NCBI GenBank assembly: GCA_033439265.1
Contig: JAVTVX010000030.1
Coordinates: 746,501 to 810,500 of the forward strand
Length of the DNA stretch: 64,000 bases
Direction of reading: 5' to 3'
From: Dillenia suffruticosa
Taxonomy: Eukaryota; Streptophyta; Magnoliopsida; Dilleniales; Dilleniaceae
The notes below the pieces were generated by a model, which did not search any database, was not told the origin of the DNA, and saw only the letters and a program-made list of their open reading frames with translations. Shown here piece by piece: positions 35,301-47,204 of the stretch (position 1 is its first letter; the number at the start of each line of letters is the position of its first letter). The position numbers were made by a program, and so were the translations under genes.

Positions 35301-37206
35301 GGATCATTTTACACCATTGTACTCTATTGTATATCGCATGTTCACCTATATGATTGTTTTCTTTATACGACAACAATAATCGTACTTTTATTCTACTAGG
35401 TAAAGTCAGCAATATTGATACTTTATACCATTATATTCTATTTTATATAATATTTTCATTTATATTTAAATAATTCATATCATATTTTATTGGCATAATC
35501 CAAACCTTTTTAGATTTTTCTTTCTCTCGTTTAATATGAATGCTTGTAATCGTCTCACACCACCTAATTAGAGTCTCTATCGGTCGCCTATGTACGTGTC
35601 CATACCAACTTAATCGTGTCTTCCTCAATTTTTTCTCGATTCACCAACTTTCTCCCTAATATACTTATTTCTTATCTTGTCTATCCTTCTGTGTTTGTAC
35701 ATCCACCTTAATATCCTCATCTCCGCAACTCCCAACTTCTACTCATAATTTAAATTTATTGCCCAACATTCAAATCCATAAAATAAAAAAAAGTTTAATC
35801 GGCATCCTGTAAAATTTCCTTTAAGTTTTCGAGATACTTGTCAATCACATAGGATACCCGATACTTCCAACTATTCTGTTTGTATTCTATGTGATACATC
35901 TCTATTAATTCTTCCAACTTTTTTATAAAATTAATCCTATATATTTAAAACTCTCACTTACAGATAATTTATCATCTTCTATCTTAACAATTGTCTCACT
36001 AACGCTAGTATTGTTAAGCTTAAATTCCATGTATTCTATTTTTATCCTACCAAATTTAAATCGTTTCACTGTTAATATTTTCCTCCAAAATTCAAGTTTA
36101 GTATTTACTTCTTCAGGTGTCTCATCCACCAAGACAATGTTATTTGCAAATAAAATACATAATGGTACCTTGTCTAGGATGTGTGGTGAGTTCATCCATA
36201 ACTCGTGTAAAAAAAATAGGGACTTCGCTAATCCTTGATGTAGCCCCATTTTTATTGGAAAATTTTCGGTTAATCCGCCTAATGTCTTTACTTTTGTCAC
36301 CACATCCCTGTACATGTTCTTAATCATTCCAGCATACACTACTTTTACACATTTTTTTTTCTAAAATTCTTCACATAATTTCTTTAGAGATTCTATCATA
36401 CACCATTTTTAGGTCTATGAACATCCTGGTATTAGTGGCAAATCTCCGTTATCATGAAAGGATCTCCCCACCAGGTTTGGTGGGGGTCTATCCAAACATA
36501 AACTGGTGTGACATGAGACCAAGGTTCCCAACCAACACTTAAAAGTTCAAAAACACATAGACCTTCCAGAAAAATGAAAAAAAAAAAAAAAGAACATAAA
36601 TCAAAATTGGTTTTCGTCCAATAATATAGTTCTATCCAAAAACAGAAAGAAACCCCGGTAAGATTCAACACCACAAATACCTTCCCCCCCCCCAAAAAAA
36701 AGGAAGAACAAGAACAAGGCCTCTGGGTTTTTCATCTAGAAAAGGCCAATTGATTCTGTTATACGTAGAATTTCCATCGTTGGTACTATTCGTCTCATGT
36801 ATGAATTATATAATTTACTGTAAAGTTCAGATACAAGATATCAGTGTCAGGTTCTGATTCTAGAATTAAATATAAACCCTAAGCCGAATACCAATTTTAT
36901 TCTTCCACGTAAAAGAATCAAAACCAACTTAACAAAGCTCAACTTCCAAATGATCATAAATGAACCCAATGTTTCCAATTAAATAAATCCGGAGAGAGAG
37001 AGAAACCAAAACGTACCCAGAAGAACGTTGACGCCGAGAAGGTATCTCCGAATGAGCCAAGAAATGCCTTCTACTTGGTGAGGTTTCAGAGTCGCCGTTA
37101 TTCCGAGTTCGGCGCAGCTCGGCGGAGGCGCGTCGCCGACACGCGCATCTTCCGTGATCACGAGCCTCGCCGCTGCTATTAGCCTCTGCTCGTACTTCAT
37201 CTCCAT
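28378..37206 (-). CDS. CHR10: SNF2-family chromatin-remodelling ATPase CHR10/ASG3 (ALC1-like, macro-like C-terminus)
   Basis: Sixteen exons: 37017-37206, 35222-35229, 35041-35119, 34734-34894, 34436-34567, 33689-33869, 32980-33115, 32730-32847, 32110-32199, 31874-31981, 31584-31787, 31103-31228, 30284-30948, 29061-29206, 28714-28863 and 28378-28496. Total 2613 nt, 870 residues (Arabidopsis CHR10 about 851). ATPase motifs in order: [12 protein letters not shown], Walker A GDEMGLGKT (about residue 64), [16 protein letters not shown] in [75 protein letters not shown]. The C-terminus ([47 protein letters not shown]) is the macro-like domain of ALC1-type remodellers. It should act in the nucleus on nucleosomes. 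Intron 1 (35230-37016) carries an RTE fragment; exon 2 is an 8-nt microexon. Divergently oriented to CCD7, about 4 kb away. Confidence 0.95.
32331..32363. repeat. GT/GA microsatellite in CHR10 intron
   Basis: (GT)n followed by (GA)n in the intron between exons 32730-32847 and 32110-32199. Confidence 0.9.
34201..34225. repeat. T25 homopolymer in CHR10 intron
   Basis: Uninterrupted T run of about 25 between exons 33689-33869 and 34436-34567. No adjacent element boundary recognised. Confidence 0.8.
35252..36425 (-). mobile_element. RTE-clade LINE fragment in CHR10 intron 1, broken
   Basis: Minus-strand RT pieces: [17 protein letters not shown] near 36365-36425 (the LEKAYDRVPRE region), 35923-36339 ([58 protein letters not shown]) and 35443-35628 ([12 protein letters not shown]). 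The catalytic DD is NN here too. The 3' end, seen on the plus strand as CAACAATAATAAGCC (about 35257) then ATCCCACTAAGTAAGG, is the standard RTE tail. A second diverged copy of this 3' end starts at about 35371. Endonuclease and N-terminal RT are missing. Sense orientation with respect to CHR10. Confidence 0.85.
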
Positions 37207-40200
37207 CTTTCTCTCTCTCTCGAATCCAATACCGTTTACTTCGAATGTTGATAAGTTGACGGAGACAGAGGGTGTCGCTCAAAATGACGAAAGTAGCCTC
37301 CATTGTTTCATACACTCCCCAATGACGAAGGGCGTAGTTGTCAATCAAGCTTCACAGGTGTCACTTTTAAAATGCTTTTTAAATTTCCCGTGGCGCGTAA
37401 GCTGGTGGGAAACCGGTGACAATTAGGGGGAGCACGCCAAGTTGATTTGGATTAATGTAAATTATTAAATCATAGCTACTAAATATTTATTATAAAAAAA
37501 TTATTAAAGAATTATTATTAAAATACTATACAATGAAAAAAAAAGATAATATAAAGCATAATATTTAAAATGATATCTACAAAATATACAATTTCAATAA
37601 GGGTATAGAATTTAAATTCGTATTGCGTTGAGTACTTATAAGTACATATTTAAAATAATATGAGAGAAAAAAATATATAATTATGAAACTAAAAATCTAT
37701 AATATAACAAAGATGTATATAATTATAATTTACAAATTAAGAAAAATATAACAAAAATTATATATAAATGTGACGAATAAATCGAATTGAAATTACAATT
37801 CCATCTAATATAAGTAATTTATAAAATTTTGAATTATCACGAATTATATAATACTATAAATTAATGATTTATCGGGAGTCAAGTTGTGAATTTATGTGCA
37901 CCCTTACTCACCATGGTGCACTCGGCTTGACCCACTTGGGCCTAACTCATTGATCCTGAATTGTAAGGTAAGTCATAACAAGTTCTAGATATCGGTTTAT
38001 TAATTGAATATTTCTATCAAATATTTGCGTGTCAATTTATATGTAAATATATTTTGATTATTATTTTTATTCAGCAAAAAGAATGGATATGTTTTCTATT
38101 CCGATCTTTAGACCCACATTTTTGTTTTTTTTTTTTAATGTTTGTATTTTCACTCTTTTTCTATTCAATTTTCTTTTCCTAATTCATGTTTATTTTTTAA
38201 TTTCTTTATCCTCGGCTTTCTTTTCGAAAAGTAATGAGGCAAATGCTTAATGCATCGAATTTCATATGGCAGTTTATTTTGCCATATTTTAAATAATTTT
38301 TAATTTAAAATATACTTTAATCAATTAAAAATTACTTAAATTTTTATTTTGTCTAATGCATAGGTATAATGTTTTCTTTTTAATTTCTTATTACTATTTT
38401 TTTAACTTTTCTTTTTTTCATTAATGTTTTTAATATAATAAAAAAAAAGCTTTATCATTTTCACCTATCATTTAAAAAGAATCCCACATTTTTACTACCT
38501 TTCTCTGAAATTAAAAATGCCAACATGATAATATAATTTAATGGAAATTTAAAATTAAAAAAAAAATGGAATTAACATTCTTAGTGTGCTTGTCCATAAT
38601 CTAAACTTCGTTTTGTAATCCAATCATTAATACAACTCTATTTCAGATTGTTAAAAGATATATTGATTTTAATTTATAATATATATTTTTTCATATTTTA
38701 TCGAACTTAATATGATATAATAAAAATTATTTAAATTTAAAAAAAATGAATATATCTATACATACACAAAATATAATTATTCACATTCAAATGGGTATAT
38801 TAGATTATGCATCAATTTAGACGTGAAAATAAATAGTTCGACCTATAAATTTACATCTAATATTCTTATGCAGATAACAACGGTAGTAGTTCATATAGTT
38901 ATATTTTATTCAAAAAAAAATAAAAAAAAATTATATCCTACGGATACAGAGATGATCGAGGTCTTGATAATTCTCATATAAAATGTTAATATAATCTTAA
39001 TTAAAAAAGTATCAAGATTTTGAATCATTATATATAAGACCCTATTATTCATGCAATATAGGATGCACTGCGAATTGCTTCAATGGTGGGTGGGCTTGCC
39101 ATGGCAATTTGCAATTAGGTCCAAACGTAGAAAAATGGTTGGATTGAAAAAAAAGAGGTCCGATGGCGTAAGCAGATTCCGCTATAGGCGGCCGGGGAGT
39201 CGGCAAGCTGTGATTGTGGCTCGTGCGTGGGGGCCGTCTTGTCATTATGCCGGCGGTATCGCACCAACCACTCTCCTGGGAATCAAAATTCACCAACAAA
39301 CAAACGCTGAATTATCGTTGTTGTCTTATGTATTGTGAATGTGTAGTACCTTAATTTTTATATTCATTTTTTTTACTTTCCTAAAATAGCCCTTTCTTAT
39401 CAAAGAGCCACAAAAATGCCACTTTGAAGGGACTATTATTCGAAACTGGATTTTTCAATTAGTTGAGATGGTATAATTGAATTGAAAATTTAAGGACAGT
39501 TTTGCCCTTTTTCCTTGGCAGGGGTGGAAGAAACTCAAAATCTTTAGTGTCTATAAAGATTTAGCGTCATTTGTTTGAACATAAATTCTCGGTATTTGAA
39601 AATAAAATTCGATATACCATAAGTTTGACAATTTTATCATATGCTCCTAAGATATTTACAGTAATTAAAAGGATCTATAAAATGTCGTAAATAGTTGTAC
39701 TTCATTTTCGACATTTGAAAATTCATTAAGTATGTTGAATTGGTATTTTACATAAATTAAGAGTTTATATGGCTTATTACCGGAAAAATACTCAACAATA
39801 TTTAAGTCGGATTTAGCTCTCATTCATACACCCCCCCAAATGAAAATAATTCTCATGAAAGTAATGAAACTATGATAATGTATTTGCCTCTTTTCATTTT
39901 TCTAATTTGAGATGAAAATTGTGTGTAAATTAATGGTTTTTTTTTTTTTGAAGTGATTAAGGAAAAATCGTGGGATAGTCTGTGAATTTTAACCCATGTA
40001 TTGAGGAACCTTGGTGACATCGTTGAAAAGACTAAAATGAAAACATTCTAACAAATGGCAAACATATGACCTTGTTGCCAATCATTAATAAATAATAAAA
40101 AAAAAAATCCAAGTGGGTTGCACCCATTAGAGTCCTGTTAACACCAAAATTTGAAACAAAATGTCTGCCATTGAATGTGCAAATTTCTACTCTGTCTACC

Positions 40201-40596
40201 ATTGTTAAATTGAGACTTTGATGGGTGGAGGGTCCATCACCATCTCAATGCATGTAATGAATGCGATATATACCCCACCCATGAATGAACAAAACTATGA
40301 TTCTATGATATATATATATATATATATTTTTTTTTTTTGTTATATAAAAATCACGAAAGTTACTAAAATTTACGCGTTTACGAAAATTCAAACACTCAAT
40401 TTTAGGGAAAACAATTAAACAAGAACTCTTACCACACAGATGTCCCTACAAAGACATAATATTATCATATTTAAATCTCAGTCTAATCTAATCATAGAAA
40501 ATATAACTCATTAATGAATATCCAAAATTTATTTTTTAATAATTATATTTTAGATAAATTATAGATTCCACTTATAAATTTACTCAACATGTAGTA
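37207..40596. other. Intergenic region between divergent CHR10 and CCD7
   Basis: 37207-37440 is the CHR10 leader/promoter. 37440-39040 is extremely AT-rich without recognisable coding content. 39050-39300 is a GC-richer island with short frames on both strands that I cannot assign. 39350-40596 is AT-rich with a (TA)n/T tract at 40307-40340. Confidence 0.5.
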
Positions 40597-40828
40597 CACA
40601 TAATAGATGACTTTTTTTTTTATACCATAGCTAGACCACCGACCTAATATCCAGAATTTCGATCCGATTAATCTGGATCGACCTCTTGTAGGGTCTAATT
40701 GAGGGGGCATGTCTCTCAGCGCTGATTTTTTCGTTCCTATGGGGGATCGAAATCCTGACAATGGTTAAGGGACGTCAATTTTCGAACCAACTGAACTATC
40801 AAACGTTGGTCACATAATAGATGACTTT
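40597..40828 (-). mobile_element. tRNA-type SINE with intact target-site duplication
   Basis: CACATAATAGATGACTTT occurs at 40597-40614 and 40811-40828, an 18-bp direct repeat flanking a ~196-bp element. Read on the minus strand the element begins ACCAACG and has the pol III A box TAGTTCAGTTGG (perfect to consensus). A B-box-like GATTTCGATCCCC follows about 35 nt on. Near its 3' end is AGATTAATCGGATCGAAA, related to the conserved 3' domain of many angiosperm SINEs. It ends in a poly(A) run (T run on the plus strand at 40612-40621). It lies about 300 bp upstream of the CCD7 TATA box. Confidence 0.88.
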
Positions 40829-41124
40829 GGTACAAGTAGGTTACGATAATTTTTGTATTAAAAATAATTCTGAATTTTTAAAATATTTATGATATATTTA
40901 GTAATTATGTCAGAATTCTATCTTTATTTTGTAGTTAGTCAATGCATTTTTAATAAATCAAAAATATATGTATGATAGGAATATTGCATTATCTTCGTAT
41001 CCACCAACTTTTACTATTAATAGAGAATCAAAACCTAATAATGGCATCAACATTCAACCTATGACAAATTGCAAATCCGTAATTTTCCCAATCATCCAAG
41101 GCCATTAAGCATATGCCTAGACCA

Positions 41125-41137
41125 CTATATATATAAG
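41125..41137 (+). promoter_or_regulatory. Probable CCD7 TATA box
   Basis: CTATATATATAAG about 70-80 bp upstream of the CCD7 ATG (41205), the expected position for a transcription start near 41160. Confidence 0.65.
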
Positions 41138-41204
41138 CCAACAAGTCCTTCTCCAACTACCCCCCCTCGAGACAACTCGACAAGCATAAGAAAAAGAAAA
41201 GAAT

Positions 41205-42069
41205 ATGCAGGCCAGACTCCATAGTTTCATCCCCATCAATCCTCCTTCTGTATCCAAGTTACATCCTACGTCGATCCAAAACCACAGATTGCTTGGAAAA
41301 ACATGTCGGGCCGTCACCATTTCCCCACCAACCAACCCTCAAGGCTCATATCCGGTGATCGAAGAATCCGTCGAGGCATTTTGGGATTACCAATTTTTAT
41401 TTGTTTCACAAAGGTCCGAAACATTTGAACCGGTGAGTCTTAGAGTAGTGGAGGGCTCAATTCCAAGAGATTTTCCTTCGGGTACATACTACTTAGTCGG
41501 GCCCGGGCTGTTCACGGATGATCATGGGTCTACGGTGCACCCACTTGATGGACACGGGTATTTACGGGCCTTTATCATTGATGGGCCTGCGGGCCAAGCT
41601 GGGTTTACAGCTAGGTACATTAAGACTGAGGCCCAGGTGGAGGAGCGTGACCCGGTAACAGGCCGGTGGCGGTTTACCCATCGCGGCCCGTTTTCGGTAT
41701 TAAAAGGGGGACACAAAGTTGGCAATACCAAGGTCATGAAAAATGTGGCAAATACTAGTGTTTTGAGATGGGGTGGACGGTTGTTATGCCTTTGGGAAGG
41801 AGGGGATCCATACGAGATTGAATCAGGGACGTTAGATACAGTCGGGAAGTTTAATATGATCGACAGCTGTGATTCGTCAGTGCCGGCCAAGGGGTTTAAT
41901 ATTGATGCTTTGGATTTAGCTGCAAGGTTGTTGAAGCCAATCTTGTACGGTAAGCAACGTTGCCGATAATTTTTATTTAATAACAAATATGTCCACTTCA
42001 TACTTCAAAACAAGTCATGTCCGTTTTGGACATGCTTTCTAACTCAAAATCCAGAAATTGAAAATAATA

Positions 42070-42100
<31 letters not shown>

Positions 42101-44151
42101 TCATAATTTATTATATAATTATATTTATGTGGGGTTGTGTCTATAATAAACAAAATGATACACATAAATTCATAAAAAATAATTCACAAATATTTCATAT
42201 AAACATTTTTAATTCTGTGATTATTTATAATTTTGATAGAATTATAATGATAGATTCATTTAATCGACAGTAATTACAGGTCAAAATGAATATTTTGTAA
42301 TAAATAAAAAGGTAAAAATAATAGTAATATTAGTCATCCATAAAAGTAAAACCTTTTGTGTGGTGAATGATGAATTAAGGCATGGGTAAGCCGTGGGGTT
42401 TTTGAAAATATATGGTCAGCTTTGGGTAAAAGCAACAAGGGGCATATTTCAAGGTACATAAACAACAATGGACGAGCAAGAAGTCGACAAAGAAAAGCAT
42501 TGCGAGCAAGGTAGGTATTTGGTAGGTTTGAAAACGTTTTACACAATTTTAGAAATAGAGAAATGCAGATAACTATGTGTATTTGCATGATAAGTTAGAC
42601 TCTAATTAATATTTTGATAAAATCATAATAAAATATTTTTAAAAATCTATAAATTTAGACGAACATCCTCCGAAATGATTAATTATGCTTGTATTAGTCG
42701 CTTAATTTTAATTTGTTATCTGGTGAATAAAACAAGAAAATTTTTCATAATTCCATTCTCCGATCTAATAGATTTTTTTTGGGATTATTATTTTTATAAC
42801 CGACATCTTATATAATTATCCGATCTGATCAATTTTTCGATATAATTAAAGGGAATTTAGAAAATAGGAAAAAAGTTGTCATCGAGGATGAGTTTTGTTC
42901 TCGCTCTCTTAACATAATTTTGTGGGTTAATTTGAGCAGGTGTGTTTAAGATGCCTCCAAAGAGATTGCTCTCTCATTACAAGATTGATGCAAAGAGGGA
43001 CAGACTTCTAATAGCATCATGTAACGCCGAGGACATGCTATTACCCAGAAGCAATTTTACCTTTTATGGTAAAAATCACATAATGCATATATTAAAATCT
43101 CAAAAATTTGTCTTATTTAGTTTATTTTACTATTTTAGCAATTCTATTTCGATCAAATAAATTAAAAATTAAATAAATCAAATTCAAAGTTACTAAGAGT
43201 GAGTAATATTGAATCGGTAAGAATACATTTTAAATTAAAAATTAAAAATATACTAAAATATACTATTGTTCTTGTATTTTGCAGAATACGACTCTAAATT
43301 CAATTTGCTGCAAAAGCAAGAGTTCGAAATCCCCGATCATCTAATGATCCATGATTGGGCCTTCACAGATTCTCATTACATTCTTTTTGCCAATCGCATC
43401 AAGCTTGATGTTCTAGGTAACCCAAGTAACCCTAATATATATATATACATTTAATCCAAACGTTCCAACTTTCGAATACTTAATAACAAATCGAAGTAAA
43501 TTTAATCGTCTGATTTGATAATTTATGATAACCGAATATTATTAAGTGACCCATAATCAAATTATCAATATATTGTTAAAAATTAGTCAAAACGTGACGT
43601 AAATTGTCAAATAAGATTTAATATGTGTATTATTAATAAAATAAATGGATTTGAAGCAAAAATTAGAATGATTTTTTGTTTGGATGATGTTATTATAGGA
43701 TCAATGACAGCAGTGTGTGGCATATCACCAATGATATCAGCATTGTCATTGAATCCAAGCAAGCCAACGACTCCAATCTATATGTTACCAAGATGTCCCA
43801 GCAAATGTAGTACAAGTGGTAGAGATTGGAGAAAATCCATTGAGGCTCCTTCACAGCTTTGGTTGATGCACGTTGGTAATGCTTATGAGGCGACAAATGA
43901 GAATGGAAATTCAGAGGTCCACATACAAGCCTGTGCTTGCGCTTATAGGTGGTTCACTTTCCACAAAATGTTTGGTAAGTGAATTTGCGACTACTACATG
44001 ACATAATAATATGCTCCTCCTGTTTTTTATGAAGTCAAATTCTTTTTTTTTTTTTAAATCAGGTTATAATTGGCGGAGTGGTAAACTGGACCCTTCCATC
44101 ATGAACACAGGTGAAAGTGAAGAGAAGATGTTACCCCACCTAGTCGAGGTC

Positions 44152-44188
<37 letters not shown>

Positions 44189-45683
44189 TATCCTGTTGGG
44201 GGCACTGAGACACATGAGCAAATGCATAGATTATTGGAAGTTATATTAAAATGGATGCTTATATCACATCGGTTAAATATAGTTGTAAGTGGTGCATATG
44301 TAGTGATGTAACACTGAAGTGATGCCAGTATGGTCAGTCAAACACTTTTAATCGAAAATAATTTGAAAGTTATCTCATATAGTAAATTAATTAAAATTTA
44401 ACCGCATAATATCGGAGATAATTTTGGATGAACAGAAGGATTAGAGGAATAAGTCTGACCCAGCTTTTGCATCGGGCCCATACAAAATACCCGTCTTCGT
44501 ATATTTTTTTTTATATTTAATCTATCGGTATTCAAAATCATACTATAACTAATCTATATTGAGTTATTGTTAAATTTTCTACAGAGAAAAGTTTTTCCAA
44601 CATAAATTTTTTTTATTCTTAAAATTTGTATACAAATCTTGATCAAAAGATCAATATCATTCCTATTAAATCAATTGTTGTTTGGTATCAATTCCTCATA
44701 TTCAATTGGCTGGTTGAGGGGAGTGAGAGGCTATTATTTGGAACACTAATGTAGGCCAGGCCTGGTTAGGATAAAAGGCATGCTATTTGAACAAAAGCTG
44801 AATCCACGTGATGAAATCCTGCCAAGTTGGTGCAAGTGTAGTAGAAGTTGTTTTGATATTTTATATAATGAATGACACTGTATTTCTATCGTTGCAGGTG
44901 TCTATAAGTTTGGATTCCACAGAAGACTCCAGCAATTGCTCTGTGAAGTCTTTAAAACAATGGAACAAAGCAACAGACTTCCCTGTCATCAACCCAAAAT
45001 TTTCTGGCAGCAAGAATACATACACTTATGCAGCAACTTGTTTGGGCTCGCGCCAAACGCTGCCTCATTTTCCGTTTGACACTGTGGTGAAGGTAAATGC
45101 CCCGAACAGGTCAGCAAAAACTTGGTCTGTTGGAAGTAGAAGATTCATTGGCGAGCCAATTTTTGTCCCCAGAGGAGTAGAAGAGGATGATGGCTACCTT
45201 CTTGTGGTTGAGGTGAGCGATCAATTTTCATAATACCTATTTTCCAAAAGTATGAGCATAAATCAGTATCGAACTACTTGAATGGACAGTTGAATTAATA
45301 GATAAGAATGTTAGCTTCCCCTAATCAAGTATTGAATTCAAAATTTAAAAATAAAAAAAATTATATTGAGAAAATTCTTCCTTTAAATCAGGTCTAACAA
45401 AGATCGAATCGAATTAATCAAAATATTTCTTTAAATAACGATTTGTTTAAAAAAAAATAGTATCAACTGCACCTATCAGTTCATAATTAATAATTTGCTC
45501 TCTAAGTTGTAATTTTCTTTTGGAATTTTGCAGTATGCAGTTGCAATTCAAAGATGCTTCTTGAACATTTTAGACCCAAGAAAGATCGGGGAAGCTGATG
45601 CGCTTGTAGCAAAGCTTGAAGTGCCAAGACACTTGAACTTTCCAATGGGCTTCCATGGTTTTTGGGCTCAAGGAGATATGTGA
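41205..45683 (+). CDS. CCD7: Carotenoid cleavage dioxygenase 7 (strigolactone biosynthesis)
   Basis: Plastid non-heme-iron enzyme that cleaves 9-cis-beta-carotene at the 9',10' bond on the way to carlactone and strigolactones, controlling shoot branching and symbiotic signalling. Seven exons: 41205-41949, 42940-43068, 43285-43416, 43699-43974, 44063-44148, 44898-45212 and 45534-45683; 1833 nt, 610 residues (Arabidopsis MAX3 about 618). Residues 1-45 are Ser/Thr/Pro-rich and basic, as expected of a transit peptide. Family blocks: FVSQRSETFEPV, GTYYLVGPGLFTDDHGSTVH, THRGPFSVLKGG, NVANTSVLRWGGRLLCLWEGG, SCNAEDMLLPRSNFTF. Candidate iron-ligand His: about 261 (LSHYK), 314 (MIHDWAFT), 393 (LMHVGNAYE) and 602 (GFHGFW). 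No break seen. Introns carry AT and CT/CA microsatellites. CHR10 lies divergently upstream, NUP62 codirectionally downstream. Confidence 0.96.
42067..42101. repeat. (AT)n-T tract in CCD7 intron 1
   Basis: About 13 AT units followed by nine T in CCD7 intron 1. Confidence 0.9.
44152..44188. repeat. (CT)n(CA)n microsatellite right after a CCD7 donor site
   Basis: The compound dinucleotide tract begins within about 5 nt of the donor at 44149 (GAG|GTCCCT), a non-consensus donor whose +3 to +6 bases may be affected by repeat length. Confidence 0.85.
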
Positions 45684-47133
45684 AGCATGAACTTGGTGGG
45701 CTTGAATAAATCCTTTTGTGTTCTTAATTGTACCGCACTACCATTTCAATGGACGCCTTAGGTTTGCCAAGTGGCTCCAAGCAATACAGGGAAGGTGTAC
45801 TACTCTGGTGATTACAATTCCTTTTCCTCCGATGTGATAATTTCATATTCAAATTTATTTTGATTAATTGGACTAATCAGCAACTAAATACAGAGTATAA
45901 AAGAAATATTGACGAAATACAATTGGGAAGAACTTTTATTTGAATTAAAAACAATTTTTAATTATTTAGATTTTCTCTTCAATTTTGTTCATAAATTTCT
46001 TTCGATTTGTCATTAATTTTCAAGGATTTTTTAATTGATCTTCAAAGATGCAGTCTTCTTTTGTTCTACAAAATTATAAATTATACGAGTCACAACTACA
46101 GCAATGTTTATTTTTTATTTTCTAAATTAGAAAAAAATTATAAATTACAAACAATCAACAGTGCAGAGTAGATTTATAAAATCCTGCTAAAATGATCAAC
46201 TAACGACACACTCTTAAGTGAAATTCGTAACGAAGTAAAAATAACTCTAAAGTCAATTTATCATTTTTAAAAATATTAATAGTTAGAGCTTTGCAGAGTG
46301 GGGCAAAATACTCTATTCTATGTCTTGATTTCAAAACTTTTATAAAATCTAAAGTTTGAAAAACTACTAATGACTATAGTTAATATAATGTGAGTCCCAA
46401 TTAATCTAAAAGGACAACCTTCTTAAAAATTTAGAATTTGTTAACTTATTATGAAAAATCTTATATATTTCATTATAACCTATTAATTATTAGAAATTAA
46501 ATCAAACAAAATTTTGATGGATATATTCTTTTTTTTTGTTCATAATGAGATTCGAACTTGAACCTATTATAAAGGAAGGGAGATTGATGTCACTTGAGCT
46601 GAAACAACATAGTTCATACTTGATTTAATTTTATTTTATTGATAATAATATAGAAACAACGCATTGATACAAAACATATGAAAATTTATAAAAAAATCCT
46701 TGTATTGTTTTTATTTTTAAATTATTTTATGTGATACCAAAATTGATAAACTATCATACGAAATTAACACGTTTCGTGGGTTACCTTTTGATGCGGTATT
46801 TTACCCTATATAGGTTTTTTAATTTTATTTTTATTTTTTAAGTCTTGCTATTAATTTTTATTCATGTGAAGTTGAGAGATAACAAGTGGAAAAAATAAAA
46901 AATAAAAAATATTTTTTCCACCACCTTTTTTTTTTATTCCTTCGTCTTCTTCACAATACCGGTTCAAGTCGGAAACAAACTCCGGTTCAATCAATCGATC
47001 CGCGTAGCAGAAAAATAAGCGCCTCCTTAAGCCCTCTGTCAATTTTCAAAAACAAACCCTTCGAAAAATTAGGCTCCTCTCCTCACCCAAATTCACGGCT
47101 AGAGAGAGAGAGAGAGAGAGAGAGCAAGCAAAG
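45684..47133. other. Intergenic region CCD7 to NUP62
   Basis: CCD7 3' UTR at the left, then very AT-rich sequence without recognised genes. The NUP62 leader at the right ends in a (GA)12 tract (47101-47124) 9 bp before the ATG. Confidence 0.5.
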
Positions 47134-47173
47134 ATGTCAGGCTTTAGCGTCTCCATCAACCCGCCGTCGTCGT

Positions 47174-47204
<31 letters not shown>

